A DNA stretch of 64,000 nucleotides. Source: Schistocerca nitens (taxonomy: Eukaryota; Arthropoda; Insecta; Orthoptera; Acrididae). The stretch lies in NCBI RefSeq assembly GCF_023898315.1, contig NC_064621.1:538925383-538989382 (forward strand), read 5' to 3'. This document shows positions 41,480-52,764 of the stretch, piece by piece. The notes under the pieces are model-generated. The model saw only the letters and a program-made list of their open reading frames with translations. It did not search any database and had not been told where the DNA came from. The position numbers and the translations under genes are program-made. Numbering within the stretch: position 1 is the first letter of the stretch; each line of letters starts with the position of its first letter.

Positions 41480-42760
41480 ATTCTAAGTAAGTAATATGCC
41501 CTCCTCAGGCGCTAATGCATGTTTTGCACCTGTTATTCATGCTGGGTATCAACCGCTTGAGGATTCCTCGAGGGGTATTGTCCCGCTCCAATCTCAAGGT
41601 GTTTTTCAGTTCTTCCATGCTTCGGGGAGAGGGTGTTCGCTGAAAAATATGTCTGCCACGAGAATCTCACGCATGTCCTTTAGGGCTTAGGTTCGGGCAG
41701 GGTGCAGGCCATTCCATACGTTCAACTTATCGGCTTCCCAGCGTCTCCGACACCTCAGTGGTCCTGACTGGGCGGAAATTCTCGTCTATAACCAGAAAGT
41801 CGGGATCTACCACAACCATAGAAAGGCAGACATGGCACAGAATAATTTCCCTACAATGCTGCTGCTCTGTAACAGTACATCATGAAAAGTTATGCAGCGG
41901 TGTTCGCCCATTGTGTTTAACACACTCGCCGCCAACATAATGCCTAGGCCATACCAATGACGTACATGAACATTCTGTGGTGTGTAACGTGTTCCCTTCC
42001 CTCTCCACACTGACTAATGGCCAGAAATAATTGCTACACTGGAGGAGGATTCGTCGGAAAACATCGCTCTGGACTACTTTTGCTGTCCCCAGCCGTCATG
42101 CTTCCTACACCAACAAATTCATTCTCGACAAGTCTTGGCTGAGGTGAGATGCATTTAACAATTTTCCGTGCGTACAAACCAGCCCGATTTAACAGCAGCG
42201 GGATGATTATGGCAGACACACGGGTGCCGGTATTGGTTCAAGATCTGTAGCGATCTGTCTAGTAGTGAAATGCCTGTTCCTTTTCGCCACTAGGGCAGGT
42301 ATCCATCCTCTTGCAGTGTTGTGGTCCGTGTATAACCAGCGGAATGCTTCGCATACCACTTCCTCCTTCAGCGGTCTCTTTTAATCGCGGGATGACACTT
42401 TTGAACATAACCATTACTATTACCACAGTTGTGACAAGTTGTACGGCTTCGAGCTGTCCAAATGCTCGTCGAAAATCGTAAGTACTCAAATGATGCCTTG
42501 CAGACATGTCGCCATACCACATGGAACGTAGCACTAATTGGTTCCACAACAACATTCGTCAAACTCCGTACTGCATGAACTGTCGCATGCATACGTGCAC
42601 AGGCCTCGTTGCGGTCAACACGTCCCGCCCTATACATTTCCTTTTTACTGTCATTGGCCGGGTATCCAACAGCAATTGTCGCTTGTTCTGTAGCACTCAA
42701 CAGTTGTTCCTTAGCAAGTGTCAGTTGTTCCTTAGCATTCGTCAAGTATTGTGTAAGGTT
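41480..42760 (-). mobile_element. Degenerate Tc1 element Tc1-G
   Basis: Minus-strand pieces: MFSDESSSSVAIISGH (first Asp, 42060), SVWREGKGTRYTPQNVHVRH, WYGLGIMLAASV (decayed GxMVWAGI, 41940), then less readable C-terminal sequence toward 41490. Upstream 42300-42760 holds poorly preserved N-terminal sequence. No termini identified; frameshifts and stops are abundant. Confidence 0.6.
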
Positions 42761-44568
42761 TTCATATGTTTTCTGCCATCGTAAATAATTCGTCTTTACT
42801 GTACTGGAACAAACATCAATGAGAGCGCCGCGTAAGTAGTGGATAAGATTCTTGACTCTGTGTTTAAGTTTATCTTGCTAGCCTGTCAAGTTGCGCAGCG
42901 TGGGGGGTTCTTACTTGAGGCACAGTAACGAGCAGTTGAGTTTTTGGAGAACGAGACTTGGTGTTTGTGAATCAGAGAGAAATTATCTGGAATACTTTAT
43001 TATGGAGATGAAACCTTCTTTGTTAACATATGTTATTAAGTCTACTGATGGAGAAGACTTTTTGAAGGAATTTTTAAAGGTAACCAGTGCTTGTGCCAGA
43101 ATGAAATGTTTGTTTGTCAGAATTATTAATTGAAGACAATCTTTGTCCCTCATATAACCAATAACATTCACGATTAGTGTTAATTTGATCTCATTTTTTT
43201 TCGTTATGTCACAAATAACGCAATTGTATTGAGAGAATTTCATAATTTTTAGGGTCTTATTATGTTGTGCAGTCTTTTTTGACAATAATTGGAGCTTAAT
43301 TTTTCAAGAACAGCTTTCTTTAAGCTAAAACTCTCCTTCACCATTCTTAGTAAGATTTTGAATATTTTGTCGTGTGTGCGTTGCACCTTACACCACAAGA
43401 AATCCCAGACTGTTTCTGACAAGCAAAAAAACTTTGTAGTGAGTAGATTATTTTCTCTTTAGCTGCTGCATCTGCTGATTTCTATTTGCTTTCGAGAACG
43501 TCGGTACACCAGACACAAAATAACACACTAACACGCTCATTTCACACCAGATCTCACTCTGCATTCTTATGAGGAAATACTTCTGAAACTTCTTTATTTA
43601 TATTTTTACTTAAATTTCAATAACTGGGAAGATGAAAATTCTTAATAAAATTTTTACTTATATTCCTGAGTGAAATTGGCTATACTGTCTCTTTACTTGT
43701 CTTTATCGTTTAATTTCTGACCTACAGAATTTGCCCTGACTAATACAGCTCAGACTTATGCTCTTCATTAATTAATCACAATATTAAAGAATAACGCGAT
43801 CTGACTGGTTTAAAATTGATAACCCGACTTCAAATAATTAATACAAAAGAATGGCCCTGATATAGAAGAAATCGTAACAATAACCTGTACATTACATAAG
43901 TCACTTACCTCGCAAAAATCTTCATTACACGAACTACTACAATACAGCAAGCGCCAATACAGCCAGCTAAATAAAAGATTTTAACTACTGAAGGCTCTAA
44001 CTACTAATAGGTATGTTGTTAGCAAAGGAAAGATTTTGTTACAAAGCAAACAATATATTTTTACCTTAATAATGTGACAACCAGTACAAAAAAAACATAA
44101 TCGTCCATGACATCCAGTTCCAAAAATTATATAATCATGAATAATATTCATTCTCCAAGTCGGACACCTCCAGATCGTCCGCTCACGCTAATACTGCAAA
44201 CCTCCAACACAGCTAATTATTAACCTCTAACATCCATCAATGCTGACTACTCACACCCAACTTCCATCACTGCTGGCGGTTCACCTCCAACTGCTAGTCC
44301 GACCTGCCACACAGTCTCTTACCGAGTGCGCACAGCGCTGTCAGAGTTATTAATGCAGAGCACTACATAGCGCTGCCAACATAAAACACATAAACAGCCT
44401 ACTTACAGTTCGTAGTCAGACTTATCAGTGTTGTGCTAAGCAAGCATATTAATTTACAGTGAACAGTGTAGATAATCTGAAACAGTTATTTTTCTTCTGA
44501 GTATAACAGTATTTTATTTTTGTGGTCACTTCAGGTCAGAGATTGCATTTCATGTCACGCAACATTCG
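42761..44568. other. Anonymous stretch, possibly an old LTR or other repeat
   Basis: No coding motif. 44160-44400 is rich in CCTCCAA/CCATCA-type pyrimidine-biased sequence ending in AGCGCTGCCAACATAAAACA. It resembles LTR or UTR-like repeat DNA, but no termini, primer-binding site or ORF was found. 42891-43133 has an 80-codon frame with no recognisable product. Confidence 0.35.
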
Positions 44569-44741
44569 TAGCCGCGCGGTCAGAGGCGCCTTTCCACGGT
44601 TGGCGCGTCCTCCTTCGGGCATGGGTGTGTATGTCGTCCTTAGCGTAAGTTAGTGTAAGTTAGATTAAATAGCGTGTAAGCCAAGGGACCGATAACCTCA
44701 GCGGTTTGGTCTCATAGCAGCTTACCACAAATTTCCAAATT
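44569..44741 (+). mobile_element. SINE, family D
   Basis: A degenerate tRNA-like head (GTAGCCGCGCGGTCAGAGGC) joins GGGCATGGGTGTGTATGTCG, TCCTTAGCGTAAGTTAGTGT and GGGACCGATAACCTCAGCGG, ending ACCACAAATTTCCAAATTTC. The body is alignable to the SINE A body. No clear duplication. Confidence 0.8.
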
Positions 44742-44750
44742 TCGTAATGT

Positions 44751-46265
44751 ACAGGGTGAGGTTCTTAAATCCGGACAAATTTCAATGTGAATTTCCCGCC
44801 ATACCGTAGTTAAGCCGGAAGTCGCGATTGGCGTTCTTGAAGGCCATAGGCTTCTAGTAAACAGTCGGAACCTCAAAATAGCCCAGATGTTACGGACAAG
44901 TGCGGAGTACAACCGAAGAGCCCACTGAAATAGTTGGATTCTTCGGGTACCCTAGATCAATGTCTACGATACTGTGGCCAAGTACAATGCTTCGGAGACG
45001 TCTGGGAAAGGTTCCGCTAACCCGGCGAGGAAACCTCGTTCGAGGAAACACGTGTCAAGAACTGAGGCAAGTCATCGAAAAGGCTCGGGCGCTGATTTCG
45101 GAGAATCGGGGGCAATCGCTGAGGAAATTGGCGCCACTACTGAAAGTGAGCGAGCGAGAAGTGCGTTGGATAGCAGAAGAGGACCTCATACGAGTCACTT
45201 AATCCAGAACTGGCTCTCGGATAACGTTGACATTTTCTAGTCAAAGGTGTTCTTGCCCCCGAATGGCCCGTATCTGAACCCCCTCGACTACTATGTTTGG
45301 AGCGTAGTCGAAAGAGTTAGCAATACGACGAGGCACCGGAATGTCGCATCTCTACTCACCGCTATCGAAGCAGCATTCGCTAATATGGACAGCGCTTGTA
45401 ACCTCCCAACAGATAAAAAATAAGTATACAGCATTCACATTTAGTGTAACTTCCCAACAGTTAAAATTCCGTAACCTCCTAATAAAAAATGTGACTCATA
45501 TATAACCTTTCAATAATTGACTGTGAATTTAAATTGGTAAATTTTGGACGTCAGCAGTGCTGTGTCATGGCCCTGAAAATTCAGTCTGAATAAATCGAAA
45601 AATCTTACCTCAATGAAGTCGCCGGATAACGCGTATATACCTGCTCCTATAATAAATTTTTCTGGCACAGCCCAGTGCAATGCTGCCCGATAGATTTGTC
45701 ATGTATAAAAAGAAAGAACTGATTTTTCTTTACAATAATCGGGATCACCATAGATTGGAGAAATCAGTAAATTCTTTAAATTGAAATGAATGATTGTCAA
45801 AAATTAATTTTTATAAGAAAGATTATTAGTAAGAGATTTTTTAAAAACATTTACATGAGACTTGATAAAACAATAGCACATATGGGCGAGGCTGCTTTTA
45901 CCTTATGCTACATGGCTCAGGCACTGCCATCGCTCCCCACGACCGGCCCAGCCTACTCCATACACACGACTGCTCGCCACTAGTTACTCCTACTACTTCA
46001 CAGTTCCTACTGCAGTCAACGCTGCTCTCTGGTCTAAGATTCTCTTATAGCTTACATATCGCAGGCAGCGCGTGAGCAATCCATCGAAATTACATCTGCT
46101 AGAGTGCGCTAGCAATAAATTCCTTAGTCATGGACCTCTTACACGCTGTTTTAAAGAGTGCGTACGATCGCTTCAGTACAAGATTGGAGGCGGTCATTGT
46201 AGCTGAAGGGGGTTACATCGAGTAATGTTACTCTTGAAAGATACTACTACTTGTACGTCAAAGGA
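44751..46265 (+). mobile_element. IS630/mariner-like element split by a solo LTR
   Basis: It starts at ACAGGGTGAGGTTCTTAAAT. N-terminal HTH region in shifting frames: VYDTVAKYNASETSG, CQELRQVIEKARALISENRG and SLRKLAPLLKVSEREVRWIA (44960-45190). The C-terminal block FLPPNGPYLNPLDYYVWSVV (decayed SPDLNPLDYYVW, 45250-45310) continues RHRNVASLLTAIEAAFANMD to 45392. It resumes after the LTR with CFKECVRSLQYKIGGGHCS. The core with the first two acidic residues is missing. Right terminus approximate. Confidence 0.7.
45397..46143 (+). mobile_element. Solo LTR, 747 bp, with 4-bp target duplication
   Basis: It begins TGTAACCTCCCAACAG and ends GACCTCTTACA, so TGTAA and TTACA form the short terminal inverted repeat typical of LTRs. 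CGCT occurs immediately on both sides (45393-45396 and 46144-46147). Removing it rejoins the transposase reading AFANMDSA to CFKECVR. No internal region, primer-binding site or polymerase lies next to it, so it looks like the product of LTR-LTR recombination. A 4-bp duplication suits a Gypsy- or Copia/BEL-type element; which one cannot be told. Confidence 0.85.
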
Positions 46266-46460
46266 TTTTCATTTTCATTTGTATTTTTTTAGAATGAATT
46301 TGCTTTTTTTAAAAAAAAATTGATTTGTCAAGATTTAAGCGCCGCAGCATATACTTCCCTATTCAGTTTCAGTTAAATGGTTTTACGTGAGTACACAATT
46401 ATTTCCTTTTGGCTGTTAAGTAGCTCAGTTTTCTGTATTTCAAATTCTGTAATTCACTAA

Positions 46461-46755
46461 CAAGGGGAGGCCGCCAATTGTGAAATTCAGATTCGATTCA
46501 TACTGCGCATAATAAAAGCTCATGGCCAGAGCTGTAATGCGGCAAAGCACCAAGATGCACTTCTCAGCCGTTGTCGAGAAAATCGACATTTATAAGAATT
46601 CGCTGCGGTGAAATACTCTCTACGATTAGAGATTTTCTACAGCGTCGTGGCGCAGCGGTAACCGCTCGGGTTTGTAATCCGAAGGTCGCCGGATCGAATC
46701 TCGTGCCATGAAACCTTTTTTTTTATATTTGTTTTTGTAATTCAAATGTGTGTAT

Positions 46756-46847
<92 letters not shown>

Positions 46848-47641
46848 CCCGGCAATCTGTTGTAACAATTATGCATATAATAAGTCGTTGAAAGTCGTTT
46901 GTCGTGGAAAAACTGGCGACTTCGAACATCATTATGTTTTCCGCAAACAATTTCATAAATGTTATTAATAGTCCTCATAATGTTAACCACGTATAGTTAA
47001 CGGAAGACGTAGAAACGATATCCCCAGACGAATACGTATAGCGTAAGTCAAACGTTCAAATTAGAATAGAGACCCCACGAACACAAATTTGTTGTGGCAG
47101 GTATGAAATGTGAACTCCGTTACTCGCTCGTTACACTTGAAGGACAGATGTTGAATTGACCGAAACGAGCCGCCGCATAACAGCGTAGTTGCCTGCCAAC
47201 TTCGAAAGAAGGTAGATGCGGTCCCTAGCGCAACTTATAAAATCGTCGAAACCCTGTTAAACAAACGGAATAATGGAGGCGGTACAATTAGAGGGCGATC
47301 CGCCTTCACCAACATGCATAAGCAATTCATTAATAGTTTATATACATATATATATATTTGAATTACAAAAAACTAATAATAAAAAAAATTGCATGTCGCG
47401 AGATTCGATCCGGCGACCTTCGGTTTACGAACCTGAGCGCTTACCGCTGCGCCACGACGCTGTAGAAAATCATTAATCCTAGAGAGTATTTCACCGCAGC
47501 GGTTCCTTTTAACTGTCGATTTTCTCGACAACGGCTGAGCAGTGCATCTTGGTGCTTTGCCACATTACACCTCTGGTCATGAGCTTTTATTATGCGCAGT
47601 ATGAATCGAATCTGAATTTCACAATTGGCGGCCTCCCCTTG
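46461..47641. mobile_element. Foldback element with ~290-bp inverted arms containing tRNA-like sequence
   Basis: The arms at 46461-46750 and 47352-47641 are complementary with scattered mismatches, both starting CAAGGGGAGGCCGCCAATTG at the outer end. TAA flanks both sides (46458-46460 and 47642-47644). Each arm contains a tRNA-like block (CGTCGTGGCGCAGCGGTAA, then GGTCGCCGGATCGAATC). The 600-bp centre holds a long (CA)n(TA)n microsatellite and otherwise unique sequence without an ORF. Non-autonomous; class uncertain. Confidence 0.85.
46757..46844 (+). repeat. (CA)n(TA)n compound microsatellite
   Basis: About 19 CA units (46757-46794) followed by about 25 TA units (to 46844). Short peptides predicted here (IYIYIY/VCVCVC) are artefacts of the repeat. 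Confidence 0.97.
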
Positions 47642-47644
47642 TAA

Positions 47645-48499
47645 GTTCAAATTTTTGTTTCATGACACTGTTCGGATGCGCAACGCAGGGCCAACTAATA
47701 GAGAGTATTGATCAGCAGTTGAATACGACGTCTAAAGTCCACGTTGCATGAGGAGAAAGGTTTTGAAAAAAGAATATTTATTATTTTCATTTATAGATGA
47801 ATTTTTGTAGAAAGCTTATAAGTGCAGCGAAATTTTGTAAATTACTGTACTTGGCGGTGCCGCAGCTTTAATGAGCAACAGTGCAAATGATGAACAGGAA
47901 GAGTGATACGAACACAGTGCTGGACGCCTAGGCACGACGTGGAGCCTCGAGATAAGACAGAGCGCAGTGCCAGGTGTGTGTTCCGGTCGGTTCTCGCCAC
48001 GCCGAGTATAACGCGCTCTGCTCGCGTACAGAGTAGGGGATTCATTTGGGGTAGCGTTCCGTGCCTTAGTGGGTCATCTGAAGCTCCTCGCAGCACGAAA
48101 GCGGCGCTGCAACGCGCTCACGTCACGCCATGCAGTGCCCCAGCCTATCTGCTGCACGCCGTCCTGCGAACCCACGCCTTGACCGCACTTCACTCACACG
48201 TCCGCTGAGTCCCGCGCTGACAAAGAGCTCCCGATCACTACGTTCTGCCTTCAGCAGGCTCTCTTTCAGTAGCTGAGCCATAACTACGTACTGAATAGTA
48301 ATCGTGCAGAATTTTCCGAAGACATTTATCCAGCTGTACATACCACGATTTGCTTAGAAAATGGAATGAATCTCATCGCACTGCTGTGGCTGGCCACTGG
48401 GAACACCTGTTTACATACGAAAACGAGCATCATTTCGGTTAGCCAGGTTTACCAGGCAGCTGAACTACACTTGTCGCGAGCCCGCTGGTCCGGGAACTG
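47645..48499. other. Anonymous GC-rich stretch
   Basis: 47930-48240 is noticeably GC-rich compared with its surroundings (CCGCTGAGTCCCGCGCTGAC and similar). It carries a 101-codon open frame of low-complexity Ala/Arg/Ser composition at 47903-48208, not recognised as a protein. It could be an LTR or an unmethylated regulatory island; nothing decisive is visible. Confidence 0.35.
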
Positions 48500-48660
48500 C
48501 ACTGTCCGGTCACATAAATGTGATCACCGCCTACTGTCAACGTCAACGCACAAAAACCGTGAGCAGCACTAACAGTGGAAGGGTATACAAAGTGAGTCGG
48601 CGGGAGGTGGAAACAATGCAGTCGTTATCGTAAACAGAGCGATTTATCTGACGTCCAAAA

Positions 48661-50050
48661 CGGCTCCGAGCACGGGGCTCACAACCCGAACCACACGCCA
48701 CTGTTAAGCACTAATGAAGGACTGGGTCCCTTACTTCGATTGCACATAATTCATTAAGGTCAATCCAACACATTTATTTCAAATAACATAAATGACGTCA
48801 CATTTGAATGTCTGACATTAAACACGAACAAAAAAAAAAAAAAACAATTTCAATATCAGCTGATGTAGTGCGTGAAGCACGAGTTAAGCCAATAACCAGA
48901 TAAACTAAACAATTCTGCGTAATTCAGAAGAAAGAGGAAAACAAAATTGAATCAATACACTCCACTGACAAATATCCAAAAAAACCTTACAATACTAATC
49001 ACAAGACTACACTGAAGTGGGGACCAATCATTCACCTGACAGAACACTAAGACATTAAATACACTTCATTTGACGAATAACAAATACTCATTAACATCAC
49101 ACCACTCCTGTTTCAACTGCAGTGTCCCAAAGAAACAGGTGCTTATTCTGAAAGAACAATTTTTTTATATGTTTAAATTACAGCATTAAGGAATTCCAAA
49201 AGATGTCCCATTGAACCCCTCCCCCCTTTCAGTTGAGGCACAAATCTTTCCGCTTTCTAGGCGGAGGCTGAGCCAGAAACACAGAATGCCACAAAAACAC
49301 AGTTTTGCTGTGAAATCTTACAGGACATCCGGAAGCAGTTACAGACAAGGGGTCGGTACCCACAAATAACACAGGCTAAAAGTCAGGCTGGGAGCACATC
49401 CTACGAGAACTTGTTACACTATGCTTACCACAAACTGTAGACATTCCGGCCGAACATACGCTTGCGGTGGCTGCCATAAGGACGAAGCAACCAATAGGCC
49501 AACGCCGTACTTCTCGCACAGGCACCTCAATTTGTACGAACAATTAGGGCAACTCCGGACTCCCCTCTCACTGCGAGGCTTGGCGCCGTTTACACGAAAT
49601 GCCTTCCAGGCAGCCGGCCGGAGTGGCCGTGCGGTTCTAGGCGCTACAGTCTGGAGCTGAGCGACCGCTACGGTCTCAGGTTCGAATCCTGCCTCGGGCA
49701 TGGATGTGTTTGATGTCCTTAGGTTAGTTAGGTTTAATTAGTTCTAAGTTCTAGGCGACTGATGACCTCAGAAGTTAAGTCGCATAGTGCTCAGAGCCAT
49801 TTGAACCATTTGAGCCTTCCAGGCAACCAGTAACCACCGCAGGAGTTTCACGCTTAGCAAACAGCCCCAGCGTAACAGACATCACCCATGTGCTTACGCC
49901 CGAGCCACAACTCCGCCAGTCTCACCGGCCGCCCCAAACCGACTGCCTCTCGCCGTCCCGCGCGCCCCACCCGAAAACGCACAGATGCTCATGCCCGGGG
50001 ACGCGCTAAAGATAACAAGCCGATCGCTGATGATCGATCAACGATCTGCC
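48661..50050. other. Insert of unknown class inside Tc1-F
   Basis: About 1.19 kb plus a 0.2-kb SINE. Its left part is A-rich (a run of 16 A at 48831-48846) and its right part GC-rich (49890-50010), with no ORF product recognised. Edges were inferred only from the break in Tc1-F. No convincing TG...CA ends or target duplication were found. An LTR is possible. Confidence 0.4.
49613..49812 (+). mobile_element. SINE A, full length
   Basis: GCCGGCCGGAGTGGCCGTGC head to GAACCATTTGA. Duplication GCCTTCCAGGCA at 49601-49612 and 49813-49824. Confidence 0.94.
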
Positions 50051-50052
50051 TC

Positions 50053-50930
50053 AATTGGCTTTTGGGCCAAGGGTGGAAGCATTTCCGAAACGATTAAACT
50101 ATAATGTGCACGGCAAAATGGTGCTATCTAAAACCAGCGCCGAGGCAGCTGTGGTTCACCATGGGCCATAGGTGACGGGGATGAGCGACGGCAGCAGAGA
50201 TGTGATCAGGTGATCAGACGTGCAACAGTTGAACAGCTAACCGCCCAGACGAAGCGAGGGGCGACCACCAATGCCTCCTCAAAGACCGTTCAGCGAACTT
50301 TGCTACGTATGGACCTCCGCAACAGACGCCTGGTTTATGCACCCATGCTGACTGCTGTTCATCGGCGACGGAGGCTGGGATATGCACTCCATTACCGTAG
50401 TTGGATGCCCACTGAGTGGCTTTTTCAGATGCGTCACGTTTTATGTTCCTTCGGTGTGAAACGTTTGACAGCAAGGCTCCAGAGCGGAGAAGGTTCCGTT
50501 ATAGTCTGGAGAATGTTTTCATGGCATTCCCTGGATGATCTCGTCGTTCCTGAAAGCACAATGGATCAATACGAGTATGCACCTATGCTTGGGAACCATG
50601 TCTACCCCTACAGGCAATTTGTTTTTCCTCAGCACGATGACATCTACCAGCAGAACAATGCAACGTGTCACGCAGCTTGCAGTGAACGTGGGTGGTTCGA
50701 AGGGCATCAGGTTGAGTTAACCGTACTCCCCTGGCCACCAAACTCCCCGAATTTAAACCCAATCCAGAATATGTAGGACTACCTCCATCGGACTGTTTGC
50801 GCCATAGATCCTCCACCGAGAAATCTAGCCCACTTGGACACGGCATAGCTCAACACCCCTGTAACTTCCCGAACCACAATGACTCTCTTCCTGCACGTGT
50901 CACTGCGGTCCGCGCTGCAGATAGTGGTTG
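50053..50930 (+). pseudogene. Tc1-F transposase with mutated catalytic residues
   Basis: The recognisable order is WKHFRND (N-terminus), VEQLTAQTKRGATTNASSKT, VQRTLLRMDLRNRRLVYAPM, then a shifted SDASRF block with the first Asp. Next come GEGSVIVWRMFSWHSLDDLV, IYQQNNATCHAACSERGWF and LPWPPNSPNLNPIQNM. In the last two motifs the expected second Asp reads Asn (QQNN for QQDN) and the expected Glu reads Gln (PIQN for PIEN), besides SPNL for SPDL. The frame is open 50210-50776, then a stop follows NM. An inactive relic. Confidence 0.85.
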
Positions 50931-51561
50931 AGCCTTTTGAAAGGTGATCACATTAACGTGACTGGTTAGTACAGTTGCGAACTGCACTTATAGTGCCTTA
51001 TTCACCATCCTCTAGCACGTCCCGTCCATCCTCATGACAGGTCTACTTAAAACATGGCTTTTTTCCTCTCGTCGCCTCAAAAAACTACTGCACAGTAGCG
51101 AAAAGTGAGAATAATATTTGACTACTTTCAAGGTCATCTTACAGACACCCCTTCAGTGAATTTCGAAATCAAATTGTATTTTTCCGTCATGAATAACGCG
51201 TCTCAATCTGAGCAAAGTTCTGGAATGTTTTCAAAGAGATAGTATCGACAGCAATTGAGAGATATACACCACATAAATTAATAAGTGATGGTACTGATCA
51301 CCCATAGTACGCAAAACGGGTCAGATCGTTCTTGCAGAAGCAACGAAACAAGAATCCCAAATTTAAAAGAACTCAAAATCCCCAAAATTGGCAAAGTTTT
51401 ATAGAAGTTCGAAATATGGCGCGTACTTCAATGCGAGATGCTTTTAACAATTACGACAACGAAATTCTGTCTCGAAATCTGGCAGAAAACCAAAAGTGAT
51501 TCTGGTCATACATAAAGCACACCAGTGGCAAGACGCAATCAATACCTTCACTGCGCGATAA

Positions 51562-51754
51562 GGCCGGCCGGTGTGGCCGTGCGGTTCTAGGCGCGTCAGT
51601 CTGGAACCGCGAGACCGCTACGGTCGCAGGTTCGAATCCTGCCTCGGGCATGGATGTGTGTGATGTCCTTAGGTTAGTTAGGTTTAAGTAGTTCTCATTT
51701 CTAGGCGACTGATGACCTCAGAAGTTAAGTCGCATAGTGCTCAGAGCCATTTGA
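51562..51754 (+). mobile_element. SINE A, full length
   Basis: GCCGGCCGGTGTGGCCGTGC head. Duplication ACTGCGCGATAA at 51550-51561 and 51755-51766. Inserted between SLRDN and NGEVTDD of LINE J. Confidence 0.95.
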
Positions 51755-52563
51755 ACTGCGCGATAACAACGGTGAAGTCACTGATGACAGTGCCACTAAA
51801 GCAGAGTTATTAAACACGGTTTTCCGAAACTCCTTCACCATAGAAGACGAAGTAAATATTCCTGAATTCCAATTAAGAACAACTGCCAAGATGAGAAACA
51901 TAGTAGATATCCTCGGAGTAACGAAGCAGCTTAAATCACTCAATAAAGGCAAGGCCGCCGGTCCAGATTGTATACCAGTTAGGTTCCTTTCAGAGTATGC
52001 TGATACAATAGCTTCATATTTAGCAGTTATACACAACCGCTCGTTCACAGAAAGTTCCGTACCTAAAGACTGGAAAATTGCTCAAGTCACACCAATACCC
52101 AAAACCTGAAATAGGAGTAATCCGCTGAATTACAGACCCATATCACTAACGTCGATTTGCAGTAGGGTTTTGGAACATATACTCTGTTCTAACATTATGA
52201 ACTACCTGGAAGAGAACTATTTATTGGCACACTGCACGGATTCAGGAAACATCGTTCTTTTGAAACACAGCTAGCTCTTCATACGCATGAAGTAATGAGT
52301 GTCGACAGGGGATTAGATTTCGAGAAGGCTTTCGACACCGTTCCTCGCAAGCGTCTTATAACCAAACTGCGTGCCTATGGAATATCGCCTCGATTGTGCG
52401 ACTGGATTCGTGATTTCCTGTCAGAAACGTCACAGTTCGTAGTAATAGACGGAAAGAAATCGAGTAAATCAGAAGTGATATCCGGGGTTCCCCAAGGAAG
52501 TGTTATAGGTCCTCTATTGTTCCTGATCTATATTAATGACATAGGAGACAATCTGAGTATCTC

Positions 52564-52764
52564 AAAAATGGTTCAAATGGCTCTGAGCACTATGGGACTT
52601 AACTTCTGAGGTCATCAGTCCCCTAGAACTTAGAACTACTTAAACTTAACTAACCTAAAGACATCACACACATCCATGCCCGAGGCCGGATTCGAACCTG
52701 CGACCGTAGCGGTCGCGCGGTTCCAGACGGGAGCGCCTAGAACCGCACGGCCACACCGGCCGGC
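52564..52764 (-). mobile_element. SINE A, full length
   Basis: Minus orientation. Duplication CTGAGTATCTC at 52553-52563 and 52765-52775. It lies between RT motifs B and C of LINE J. Confidence 0.95.

Larger units (their letters stand above)
48500..50973 (+). mobile_element. Tc1 element Tc1-F with a ~1.4-kb insertion
   Basis: Left end CACTGTCCGGTCACATAAAT (48500) and right-end complement (CCAGTCACGTTAATGTGATC, near 50965) form an inverted repeat. The 5' segment runs to about 48660 (TTTATCTGACGTCC). Transposase sequence resumes about 50053 (TTGGCTTTTGGGCCAAGGGT). The stretch between is unrelated DNA carrying a SINE A. Confidence 0.75.

Noticed and set aside
42891..43133. 80-codon open frame beginning MRSVGGSYLR
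   Set aside because: No recognised domain, no supporting context; could not be supported as a gene.
46626..46990. Overlapping minus-strand frames with IYIYIY and VCVCVC peptides
   Set aside because: Pure translation of the (CA)n(TA)n microsatellite; not a protein.
48120..48240. GC-rich stretch as a CpG-island promoter of a host gene
   Set aside because: No downstream ORF, splice pattern or conserved protein; composition alone is insufficient.
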